DNA from: Prevotella sp. UBA1104
GTDB taxonomy: Bacteria > Bacteroidota > Bacteroidia > Bacteroidales > Bacteroidaceae
Assembly: GCA_002314055.1 (NCBI GenBank)
Contig: DCBP01000040.1
Span: 1 to 22,538 of the forward strand
Direction: 5' to 3'
Length of the DNA: 22,538 bases
Shown piece by piece: positions 15,747-22,538 of this stretch. The notes beneath the pieces were generated by a model that saw only the letters and a program-made list of their open reading frames with translations, was not told the origin of the DNA and ran no database searches. The position numbers were made by a program, and so were the translations under genes. Within the stretch, counting starts at the first letter, position 1, and each line of letters begins with the position of its first letter.

Positions 15747-15811
15747 AATTTAGTTATAGTTGAATTATTTGATTATCCTTCTTGTTTCGCTACATTATTT
15801 ATACATATACA

Positions 15812-15844
15812 ATTACAATGACGCATTTCGTTGCGGTTTGTAAT
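15812..15844. promoter_or_regulatory. Two-part hairpin between the HU-like gene and the pectate lyase gene
   Basis: ATTACAA (15812-15818) pairs with TTGTAAT (15838-15844) and, inside it, CGCA (15822-15825) pairs with TGCG (15832-15835). There is no clear U-run on the minus strand, so it may be an operator or leader structure of the lyase gene or a weak terminator of the HU-like gene. Confidence 0.4.
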
Positions 15845-15872
15845 CATCAGACTTTAATTTCTGCTTTCTTTA

Positions 15873-16511
15873 TCAAATGTCTCCTTTCCTCACATACACG
15901 AGTCCTGCGCCCTTGCCCACGTATTCTATCTTGGCGTCCGGTCTGCTGCGGTATTCCTTCAGTTCGATGGATGCCTGGGTGCGGGAGATGCCGGTAAGAC
16001 GGATGTAGTCTTTCAGTCGCATTATGGGATGCGACGGGTCGGAGAGATAGTCTACTGCCATCTGCAAGCGCTCCTCCTTGGTGTGGGGCGACCGGTGAAG
16101 GCGGTTTACAGAGCCTTTCGTAAGGTTACACAATCGGTTGGTATTCATTACGAGCATCTTGTCGGGACGGTAGTTCACGCCATCCACCTCAAGCGTTGTG
16201 GCGTTGCGCTTCGGTTCGCTGCCGTCGATGTCGTCCTGCTGGTGTCCCTTCCTTACGCCCACTGTGGCATTGAACGTTCCGATGCCGTCGAGCGTTACCG
16301 AATATCCGCCGGCCATCAGCTGGGCGAGCGTCTCGCCCAGAGCAGTTATTACCTGCACGGCGCGCGCCCTGTCCATGCCCGAGCCAGGGTGCGACATGCG
16401 GTCGATGAGTTCCTGTGTACTGATGTTGCGTTCTATTTCCATGCGGTAGTAGCATTGTTGCTTGCCGGTGTTGTGGAGGTCTGTCATCTCCTGTTTGATG
16501 TATTTTGCCAT
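15873..16511 (-). CDS. HU-like (HU-HIG type) DNA-binding protein with extra C-terminal domain
   Basis: A 212-residue protein. Residues 1-125 have the layout of the histone-like HU/IHF fold found in many Bacteroidetes paralogs: helices STQELIDRMSHPGSGMDRARAVQVITALGETLAQLM (31-66), then the strand turn VTLDGIGTFNATVG (72-85) and DNA-arm strands. Unlike plain HU (about 90 residues), it has a second domain, about 145-210, containing HPIMRLKDYIRLTGISRTQASIELKEY (161-187), which reads as a helix-turn-helix, ending in a basic beta hairpin. It is likely nucleoid-associated or a local regulator. It sits between the HTCS-linked genes and the pectate lyase and is preceded by a palindrome array that may be its own operator. 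Confidence 0.82.
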   Translation of the reverse strand: MAKYIKQEMTDLHNTGKQQCYYRMEIERNISTQELIDRMSHPGSGMDRARAVQVITALGETLAQLMAGGYSVTLDGIGTFNATVGVRKGHQQDDIDGSEPKRNATTLEVDGVNYRPDKMLVMNTNRLCNLTKGSVNRLHRSPHTKEERLQMAVDYLSDPSHPIMRLKDYIRLTGISRTQASIELKEYRSRPDAKIEYVGKGAGLVYVRKGDI

Positions 16512-16555
16512 ATTCTAAATAAATATTGTTTATGTTTTTCTCAGCATTATTCGTG

Positions 16556-16572
16556 TTCCTTTCAGAAAGGAA
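16556..16572. promoter_or_regulatory. Small dyad between the palindrome array and the HU-like gene
   Basis: TTCCTTT (16556-16562) and AAAGGAA (16566-16572) are exact inverted copies separated by 3 bases, 45 bases upstream of the ATG. It could be a leader hairpin or an operator next to the promoter. Confidence 0.4.
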
Positions 16573-16594
16573 TCGCAAAATCGTGTAGAATAAT

Positions 16595-16678
16595 TTGTTC
16601 ACCACTGATGAATATTTGTTTATCACTGATGAACATTTGTTCACCACTGATGAATATATGTTCATCACTGATAAACAA
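16595..16678. repeat. Four tandem 21-bp palindromic repeats upstream of the HU-like gene
   Basis: Units start at 16595, 16616, 16637 and 16658, with consensus TTGTTCAYCACTGATGAAYAT. Each unit contains a near-perfect palindrome TGTTCATCA-C-TGATGAACA. Units 1 and 3 are identical and units 2 and 4 are variants. The period of 21 bp equals two helical turns, so bound proteins would line up on one face of the DNA. The array lies 84-167 bases upstream of the start of the HU-like gene, where an upstream operator array would sit. There are no unique spacers, so it is not a CRISPR. Confidence 0.85.
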
Positions 16679-16744
16679 ATTTTTTCGACTGCAAATATAC
16701 ATCTTTTTATTAAGCGAGGAAATAAAAATTGAAACTAAATAAAA

Positions 16745-16782
16745 AATCCCTTCCGTATATTCTTGTAAATACGGAAGGGATT
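16745..16782 (-). terminator. Terminator of the beta-sandwich secreted protein gene
   Basis: A perfect 14-bp stem AATCCCTTCCGTAT (16745-16758) with ATACGGAAGGGATT (16769-16782) and a 10-base loop. On the minus strand it is followed by TTTTTTATTTAG. It lies about 100 bases after the stop codon at 16880. Confidence 0.9.
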
Positions 16783-16855
16783 ATACTTTAGTTTCTGAAA
16801 ATCTGATTATTTGTTGATGAATTTTTCTTTTCAAGAGAATTCTTGTTCATAAGGC

Positions 16856-16875
16856 ATAGCAAGTAAACTTGCTAT
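16856..16875. other. Short 3'-UTR hairpin
   Basis: ATAGCAAGT (16856-16864) pairs with ACTTGCTAT (16867-16875), a 9-bp stem with a tight loop and no U-tract. It lies 4 bases after the stop codon of the secreted protein gene and upstream of its terminator. It may protect the mRNA 3' end. Confidence 0.45.
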
Positions 16876-16879
16876 ACTC

Positions 16880-17845
16880 TTATTTCACTACGAATTTCTT
16901 GCCGTTCTGAATCAAGATGCCCTTTGTGTCTTTGCTTACGCGCTGACCAGCCAGATTGTATACCGGAGCATCGGCATTGGTCTTGTCGGCTGTGATGTCG
17001 CTGATGCCTGTAGAGCCAGGGGTGAACTCGAAGCCGCCGAAGCCAACCTGAGCGTTCTTGTTGAAGATATAATATGTTTCGCCTGCAGCAGCGCTGAATG
17101 TGAGGTATGCCCATACCGGACGGTTGCCTGCGCCCAATATGTAAGCGTCAGTTCCTTCTGTACCCTTCATGGCGATGTTTTCCTGATACAGTTCGTAGCC
17201 AAACAGAGGGTCGCCCTCAGCCACGTCGTTGTTTGTGGCCTGTACATATCCGCTTGCCTTGATGTCTGTACCGAAAGCAAGAGCCTTGGCATCGCTTGCC
17301 TTGGCAATATACAGGTCGCGGTTTCCCTTGTTTACCCAAACTGAAACTTTCATCGTTCCTGCCACTTTTGGAGTAAGTGTAACGTATGTTCCGTTCTTTG
17401 GCAGACCTGCCGTTCCATCTGGAGCATAGTAAGAGTTGTCCCACTTTGCGCGATAGTTGCCGGTGCCGACACCGTCGGTCATTATTTCCTCAAATTCAAT
17501 TTTGTCGAGATTTACAGGATTTCCCTTTCCTGTTACATAATAGAATGGAGCCACTGAGCCGTCTTTGCTAAGATCCTTTTTGTTCAGACCGCTCCATGTG
17601 TTATCGTATTTTGCATCGAGTTTTCCGTCAACGAGTTCCCCATCGTTGTAACCGGCTACAGGTCCAGATGTGTGTGTGCCTGTAACGTTGGCTGTTGAAA
17701 ACGATACAACCGACATGGTTTTGGCGTCAGCATTTGCCACATAGTCTGCTTTCAAAGCTTCGCCATCGTTAACTTTCCAAACTTCCTGAGCGTTCATGCT
17801 CATTGCGCAAAGCGCTACTGATACAAGTGTAAAGATTTTCTTCAT
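16880..17845 (-). CDS. Secreted beta-sandwich protein, possibly carbohydrate-binding
   Basis: A 321-residue protein with signal peptide MKKIFTLVSVALCAMSMNA and then QEVWKV. Residues about 21-280 are beta-rich. The segments VTLTPKVAGTMKVSVWVNKG (155-174) and YLTFSAAAGETYYIFNKNAQVGFGGFEF (247-274) have the form of the sandwich domain often attached to Bacteroidales pectinases, in which the mature strand ends in a FxGFEF motif. No catalytic residues can be identified. The tail VYNLAGQRV (295-303)...GILIQNGKKFVVK is the short C-terminal module seen on many Prevotella secreted proteins and resembles a type IX sorting tail in truncated form. It is encoded directly downstream of the HTCS regulator and has its own promoter. 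A pectin-binding role is inferred from context only. Confidence 0.7.
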   Translation of the reverse strand: MKKIFTLVSVALCAMSMNAQEVWKVNDGEALKADYVANADAKTMSVVSFSTANVTGTHTSGPVAGYNDGELVDGKLDAKYDNTWSGLNKKDLSKDGSVAPFYYVTGKGNPVNLDKIEFEEIMTDGVGTGNYRAKWDNSYYAPDGTAGLPKNGTYVTLTPKVAGTMKVSVWVNKGNRDLYIAKASDAKALAFGTDIKASGYVQATNNDVAEGDPLFGYELYQENIAMKGTEGTDAYILGAGNRPVWAYLTFSAAAGETYYIFNKNAQVGFGGFEFTPGSTGISDITADKTNADAPVYNLAGQRVSKDTKGILIQNGKKFVVK

Positions 17846-17930
17846 GTTACATTAAGTTTTTAAGATTATTTTTTTAGATGTTTGATATTAATTGTCTGTT
17901 CTATTTCGTTTGATTGTAAAAATTACGCTT

Positions 17931-17960
17931 CAAAGATATTTATTTTATTTCAAATACCAA
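17931..17960 (-). promoter_or_regulatory. Promoter of the beta-sandwich protein gene
   Basis: On the minus strand, TTG (17958-17960), a 19-base spacer, then TATCTTTG (17931-17938), matching the Bacteroidetes consensus. The leader would be about 75-80 nt long. A dyad, AAATACC (17952-17958) with GGTATTT (17971-17977), overlaps the -33 box and is a plausible operator. Confidence 0.6.
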
Positions 17961-18051
17961 TATATAAATAGGTATTTTAATCTTTATTAACCCCAAATCG
18001 GTAAATCAGTTTTATGCGACACTCTTTTTGTCTGTAATATATATTATGTAC

Positions 18052-21000
18052 TTACTTTTTCCCGACTTTCATGCTGCGGTATTCAAGCGGCGTCATGCCG
18101 AACTCCTTCTTGAAGCATTTGCCGAAATAGCTCGACTCCTTGAAGCCTACGGAATAGGCAATCTCAGAGATGCTCTTGTCGGTAGTGGCAACAAGTTTTT
18201 CTGCCTTTGACAGACGGATCTTCTTTACCAGGTCTACAGGGGCAAGTCCCGTAAGACTCTTCAGCTTCTTGAAGAAGGCAGAGCGGCTCAAGCCTGCCGT
18301 TTCGGCGATAGAGTCGATATTGAAGTCCTCGTTCTGCATATTCTCCTCGATAACGGATCGTATGTTGTCGATAAATTCCATATCCTTCCTTGCCAGATGC
18401 TTCTCGTATTCATCGGCAGCATCAGTAGAAGTGCTTTCTGCCTGCTGACTCTTGAGCAGCATTTTGCGCTGGAAAGTGCTCTGCTCCTGTAGCAGCTGGC
18501 GGATACGTGCAGAGAGCATTTCGTGGCTGAACGGCTTTGTTATGAAGGCATTGGCACCACCGGCTATAAGATGTGTCTTTTCGGAGTCGCCGTTCTTTGC
18601 CGTGAGAATTATTACCGGCACATGACTTACCGCGAAGTCCTGTCGTATGCGGCGAAGCAGTTCCGCTCCGTCCATGCGCGGCATCATGAGGTCGGTGATG
18701 ACGAGGTCGGGCGGTGTGAGCTTTATCTTTTCCAAAGCCTCTATGCCGTCGGAGGCAGCTGTTACGCTGTAATGGCGACTGAGCTGCAGCGTGAGCATTC
18801 GGCGCAGGTCGGCATTGTCTTCTACGAGAAGGATGTTCTCGGAGGGGGCTGAAGGCTGGGAGCTCTGGGAGTTCTGAGAATTCTGGGAGTTCTGTGGACT
18901 GCCGGATAACTCCGGCAATTCAGCTGCTGCCGTATTGTCATCGAACAGCAGTTCTGTGTTGTCTCCATCAAACACCTCTTTATTTGTCGGAAATTCCACG
19001 GTGAAGGCGGCTCCGCCTCCGGCAACGTTTTCTGCCCATATCTTGCCGTGGTGCATGAGGGCATATTCGCGGGAAAGACTCAGTCCGATGCCTGTTCCCG
19101 TTTGTTGCGTGTCAGATGACGTGGCATTGTCTGCCATCGAGAAGCGGTCGAAGATAGTTTCAAGCTGTTGCTCCGGAATGCTTGCTCCGTCGTCTTCCAC
19201 CCGGATGCTACACAGCTTGTTGCCGGTATCTTCAGAAATGGTGACTGTGATATTGCCTCCCGGCTGTGTGTATTTAAAGGCATTGCTCGCCATATTGTTT
19301 ACTATAACACCGATTTTCTCGGCATCACACCAAGCCATGAGCGGGTCTTCTGGAGTTATAACGTTAAGCCGGATGTTGCGGTCGGTTGCCGCCAAGCGGT
19401 ATTCGTCGAGAATAACTTTTACAATCTCGCAGATGTCGGCATGCGACAGATGGAGCGGCATCTTGCCGTTCTGCACCTTGCGGAAGTCGAGAATCTGGTT
19501 TACAAGATGCAGCATCTTGTTGGCGTTGCGGTCGATGAGCTGCAGGTATTCCTTTCCTGTGGCAGAGAGTTTCTCGTCGCGGCGTAGCGAACTGATTGGT
19601 CCTTGTATGAGGGTGAGCGGTGTGCGCAGCTCATGACTGATATTGGTGAAGAAACGGATTTTCAGTTCGGCAAGTCTGTTGTTGATGTATACCTCGTTGC
19701 GCATCCGCAGCATGGTAAGGGCAATGCGTATTCCACCGTAGAGCGCACCGCAGAAGATGAGGAAGTATATCGTGTATGCCCACCATGTAGCCCACCACGG
19801 CGGCAGAATGGTTATGCGCAATGTGCGCTCAGGAGAATTGCCGTCGGCAGACTTCACCCTGAAGGTGTATTCGCCCGGCGGCACGTTGGCGTATGATGCC
19901 ACCCGACTGTTGTCGCCCGTGTGCCACCGTTCCTCGTATCCGTCGAGGATATATGTATAGGTGATGTTCTTTTTGCCGTTGAAACAGAGAGTGGCAAACT
20001 CTATGGAGAACATGTTCTGGTTGTGGCGGAGCGTTATTTCTTTGGCATAACGGGGCGACACGTCGCAGATAGACGGTTCGAAACTGTCGAGACTGCGGTT
20101 GAGAACCTTGAAGTCGACGATGAATGTAGGGGTAGGGTAGTCGTTGGCTTTTTCCACCTTGTCGGGACTGAACGCTATAATCCCTTCCCTGCATCCTATA
20201 AGCATACGCCCGTCGTTGAGCGATATTGAGGTGTTGTCTTCGATTTTACTTCTTAGAAAACCGTCGAGAAATCCGTAGGTATGGATGTTGCCGTTGTCTT
20301 CGTCGATACACGACAGACCGTTTTCGCTCGTGAACCACAGCCGGTGACTCTTGTCCTCGGTTACAGTCGACACGATGTTGCTCTGCTGGTTGTTTGCCGT
20401 TAGTGGCGTAAGCTTTATCCTGCCGGTGTTCTCATTGTAAAACGCTACTTTGTTGAGGCCGCATCCGAAGATGCTTATCCATATATTGCCACGGCTGTCT
20501 TTGAGCAGAGAATATATGTCGTTGTCAACAACCGTAGTGTTGTTGTTCTGGCGGAAATTGTTAAAGCGTATCTTCGATGCACTTTTGAAATCAGCGTCAA
20601 AGGCAAGTAGTCCGTCGGTTGTTGCCACCCATAGCGTATGGTTCTTGTCCTCAACGATTTGTCTTACGCTTTGATACAGGTCGTTGCCGGGATAAGATTT
20701 CAGTTCGTTGTTCTTGTTTATGAAAACCGTCTTGCCGTTTCTTTCTACCATCAGATTCAAACCGCCTCCGTAGGTGCAGACCCATATCCTATGGTGAGAG
20801 TCCTGGAAGGTATAGTACACCTTGTCGTCGCTGATGGAGTAACGGTCGTTAGGGTTATGTCTGTATTCGGTTACGGTAGTACTGCGGTCGACTTTATTGC
20901 TTGGCGCTACCTTCATCAGTCCGCCGCCTTTTGATGCGAGCCACAGGTTTCCGGCAGTGTCTTCCATGATATTGTATACGTTGCCGTGTATGCCGCTGAC

Positions 21001-22464
21001 GGTTCTTTTTGTCTTGCCGGTTTTAGGGTCGATGCAATAAAGGTTTCCGCGTCGTGTGCCAATCCACAGACTTCCGTCGCGACTTTGGAAGAGCGAGCGG
21101 ATGCCGTAGCTGTTGTCGCTGGAACTCACGTCGTTGGCAAGCAGTGGTGCATAGAGGTATGAATACAGTTTTTGTGGAAAACGTATCTTGTATACGCCGT
21201 TATTGATAGACGAAAGCCAGAGAAGTCCGTTGCTGTCGAGGTCTATGTCGTTAAACTTTACGTCTTGCTTTATTGCTGGTGTGATATGGTGTACGGGTAA
21301 TTCAAATGAGTCTTCTTTGCCGAGAGGGTTTAGTTCACTCATTGATGAAGTATTGCGGTTGTATTGCCACACCTTTCCGTTGCGAAGCAAGATAAAAAGT
21401 CCGTTTGTGCCGGCATCACAGAATTTCACACTGTTTAGGGCAGTTCCCTGTGGGGTAGGGAACTGCCGCACGGCATTGTTCTTGGGGTTAAAGAGAGTCA
21501 GTCCGCCATTCATTCCGTATAGCCACAACATTCCGTATTTGTCGGTGAATGAGGTTTCTGCTTGAGTATTTACCGTTGCAATGCGCTTCGTGCTACGGTA
21601 GATAGCATTTCCTGTTGATATATATATGTTTTTGCCGATAGGCGTGATTGTTGTTATCTTCTCGCCTGCAGCGGGACACAGTGTGAATTTTCGTCCGTTG
21701 TTGATGTCGATACACGAAACAAGTCCTTTGTCATTGCCGATGAAAACTTTTCCGTAGGCTGTGTTGAAACAAGTGGCATTCTGTATTTTTGTAAGGTTGC
21801 CAAGAATCTTTTTACCTATGGTATTTCTCCCCTTAGAAACGGTAGAAACTTCGTAGTTAGGTCCGAGCCAGAAGATGTATCTTGCCGTTTCGCCAATTAC
21901 GTTATGCTTTAGTCGGAGGGTGGCACGGTCAATGTCATGACGTGCGTTGTATATAAGTTTTATAACGGGAGCATTGTTCTTGTCGGTATATACCTCATAC
22001 AGACTTTTGTCGCGTGTGTAGAGCAAGGTGTTGCCGTTGTCCATCGTCTGCACCTTGATAACGCGCAGGTTGGGGGCTACGCGCTTCAGTTCGGAGTACA
22101 TATCGTTGAAGCGTTCCGTTGTTTTGTCAAAACGGTACAGACGGTTGTCGGTTGTTCGTATCCATATATTGTTGCGTCTGTCTTCAACCATGTTGATAAC
22201 CTTTCGTGGGGGGATGTCTGATTTCTGGTTGCGCCGAATTACATAAGGTGTGAATTCCGTACCGTCAAACGACGATAGACCGTACCATGTTCCGAACCAC
22301 ATGAATCCGTCTTTACTCTTCAGTGTGGTGTATACTGTATTCGAAGGCAGTCCGTCGTCTGTAGAGTATCTCACGGTAATCATGTCGTTTTGCGCCTGCA
22401 TCTCTGCTGTGCAGGCAATGGCAATAGCAGTCAGTGTAAGTATTATATGTATGAATCGTTTCAT
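18052..22464 (-). CDS. Hybrid two-component system (HTCS) sensor/regulator of polysaccharide use
   Basis: A 1470-residue protein from the ATG at 22464. This start gives the signal peptide/anchor MKRFIHIILTLTAIAIACTAEMQAQ and lies just after a good promoter, whereas the open frame upstream to 22530 includes that promoter. Residues about 27-770 are periplasmic propeller blades (repeated LWIGTxxGxL motifs, e.g. 466-478, 560-571, 660-672). About 805-887 is a Y_Y_Y domain, then a membrane helix about 893-918. Next come HisKA with NISHELRTPL (His944), an HATPase with NNMASNAFKYT (1056-1066) and GTGIGLSLS (1123-1131), a receiver with Asp1258 (VITDLMMPR) and an AraC-type DNA-binding domain (1365-1465). 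The family senses oligosaccharides in the periplasm and activates adjacent carbohydrate loci. Odd points: the G1 box is DDGASIP instead of DxGxGIP, and the HATPase-receiver linker is a repetitive QNSQNSQNSQSSQ. Confidence 0.95.
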   Translation of the reverse strand: MKRFIHIILTLTAIAIACTAEMQAQNDMITVRYSTDDGLPSNTVYTTLKSKDGFMWFGTWYGLSSFDGTEFTPYVIRRNQKSDIPPRKVINMVEDRRNNIWIRTTDNRLYRFDKTTERFNDMYSELKRVAPNLRVIKVQTMDNGNTLLYTRDKSLYEVYTDKNNAPVIKLIYNARHDIDRATLRLKHNVIGETARYIFWLGPNYEVSTVSKGRNTIGKKILGNLTKIQNATCFNTAYGKVFIGNDKGLVSCIDINNGRKFTLCPAAGEKITTITPIGKNIYISTGNAIYRSTKRIATVNTQAETSFTDKYGMLWLYGMNGGLTLFNPKNNAVRQFPTPQGTALNSVKFCDAGTNGLFILLRNGKVWQYNRNTSSMSELNPLGKEDSFELPVHHITPAIKQDVKFNDIDLDSNGLLWLSSINNGVYKIRFPQKLYSYLYAPLLANDVSSSDNSYGIRSLFQSRDGSLWIGTRRGNLYCIDPKTGKTKRTVSGIHGNVYNIMEDTAGNLWLASKGGGLMKVAPSNKVDRSTTVTEYRHNPNDRYSISDDKVYYTFQDSHHRIWVCTYGGGLNLMVERNGKTVFINKNNELKSYPGNDLYQSVRQIVEDKNHTLWVATTDGLLAFDADFKSASKIRFNNFRQNNNTTVVDNDIYSLLKDSRGNIWISIFGCGLNKVAFYNENTGRIKLTPLTANNQQSNIVSTVTEDKSHRLWFTSENGLSCIDEDNGNIHTYGFLDGFLRSKIEDNTSISLNDGRMLIGCREGIIAFSPDKVEKANDYPTPTFIVDFKVLNRSLDSFEPSICDVSPRYAKEITLRHNQNMFSIEFATLCFNGKKNITYTYILDGYEERWHTGDNSRVASYANVPPGEYTFRVKSADGNSPERTLRITILPPWWATWWAYTIYFLIFCGALYGGIRIALTMLRMRNEVYINNRLAELKIRFFTNISHELRTPLTLIQGPISSLRRDEKLSATGKEYLQLIDRNANKMLHLVNQILDFRKVQNGKMPLHLSHADICEIVKVILDEYRLAATDRNIRLNVITPEDPLMAWCDAEKIGVIVNNMASNAFKYTQPGGNITVTISEDTGNKLCSIRVEDDGASIPEQQLETIFDRFSMADNATSSDTQQTGTGIGLSLSREYALMHHGKIWAENVAGGGAAFTVEFPTNKEVFDGDNTELLFDDNTAAAELPELSGSPQNSQNSQNSQSSQPSAPSENILLVEDNADLRRMLTLQLSRHYSVTAASDGIEALEKIKLTPPDLVITDLMMPRMDGAELLRRIRQDFAVSHVPVIILTAKNGDSEKTHLIAGGANAFITKPFSHEMLSARIRQLLQEQSTFQRKMLLKSQQAESTSTDAADEYEKHLARKDMEFIDNIRSVIEENMQNEDFNIDSIAETAGLSRSAFFKKLKSLTGLAPVDLVKKIRLSKAEKLVATTDKSISEIAYSVGFKESSYFGKCFKKEFGMTPLEYRSMKVGKK
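18856..18900. repeat. Five 9-bp tandem units in the HTCS linker
   Basis: Units of consensus CTGGGAGTT begin at 18856, 18865, 18874, 18883 and 18892 on the plus strand. They encode the SQN/SQS tripeptide repeat at residues about 1190-1203 of the regulator. Each unit is exactly three codons, so gain or loss of a unit would change linker length in frame. Confidence 0.75.
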
Positions 22465-22485
22465 AGATTTTCTCTTTGTATGGCA

Positions 22486-22516
22486 CAAAGATAATGCAAA
22501 TCGAGAGCAATACAAA
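22486..22516 (-). promoter_or_regulatory. Promoter of the HTCS gene
   Basis: On the minus strand, TTTG (22513-22516), a 19-base spacer, then TATCTTTG (22486-22493), an exact fit to the Bacteroidetes promoter consensus. Transcription would start near 22479, about 15 bases before the chosen ATG, and the sequence AAAGAGAAA in between can serve for ribosome binding. Confidence 0.75.
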
Positions 22517-22538
22517 ATGAATTCATTCATTTTTATTG

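Noticed and set aside
16595..16678. Possible CRISPR array
   Set aside because: The repeats are directly adjacent with no unique spacers and no cas genes are nearby.
16880..16965. Full type IX secretion sorting domain at the end of the beta-sandwich protein
   Set aside because: The tail resembles such domains but is shorter than a full one, so only the resemblance is noted.
22465..22530. Longer N-terminus of the HTCS protein starting at 22530
   Set aside because: The extension covers an exact-match promoter, and the internal ATG at 22464 gives a normal signal peptide.

Overview
The window looks like a Bacteroidales chromosome of the Prevotella/Segatella type. The grounds are promoters of the form TTTG-N19-20-TAnnTTTG instead of sigma70 boxes, weak Shine-Dalgarno sites, lipoprotein signals ending in SC followed by an Asp run, a hybrid two-component system (HTCS) regulator, a HU-HIG type DNA-binding protein, and a secreted protein ending in the tail VYNLAGQRV...NGKKFVVK. 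Every gene I accept is on the minus strand, so the window reads right to left.

Right part (about 22.5 to 14.0 kb): a 1470-residue HTCS sensor/regulator; a secreted protein with a beta-sandwich I take to be carbohydrate-binding; a HU-like DNA-binding protein preceded by four 21-bp palindromic repeats; and a secreted family PL1-like pectate lyase. This points to sensing and cutting of pectin-type polysaccharide.

Middle (about 14.0 to 11.4 kb): an AT-rich accessory stretch. It holds an antitoxin gene, its RelE/ParE-type toxin gene destroyed by one nonsense codon and one inserted base, a 151-bp element with 24-bp terminal inverted repeats, a stand-alone P-loop ATPase, and an array of GTGTGAGGGT repeats with a 20-bp inverted repeat. 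It appears to have been inserted between two parts of a carbohydrate locus.

Left part (about 11.35 to 1.1 kb): a tight four-gene operon. It encodes an MFS sugar transporter, a cytoplasmic GH78-like alpha-L-rhamnosidase whose start overlaps the transporter stop, a lipoprotein related to alpha-glucuronidases, and a very large secreted enzyme with a GH43-like propeller, a GH2 module and a malectin-like module. It ends at a strong terminator. My model is that the pectate lyase releases rhamnose- and uronate-containing oligosaccharides, the two exported enzymes trim them in the periplasm, the MFS protein imports the small products and the rhamnosidase finishes them in the cytoplasm. There is no SusC/SusD pair in the window. 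The polymer-uptake step is therefore not visible here.

Left edge (1 to 1.07 kb): a partial gene for a signal-peptide-bearing, probably outer-membrane, protein translationally coupled to a small lipocalin-like lipoprotein. Upstream lies a pair of related palindromic elements in inverted orientation. No rRNA, tRNA or CRISPR array was recognised.
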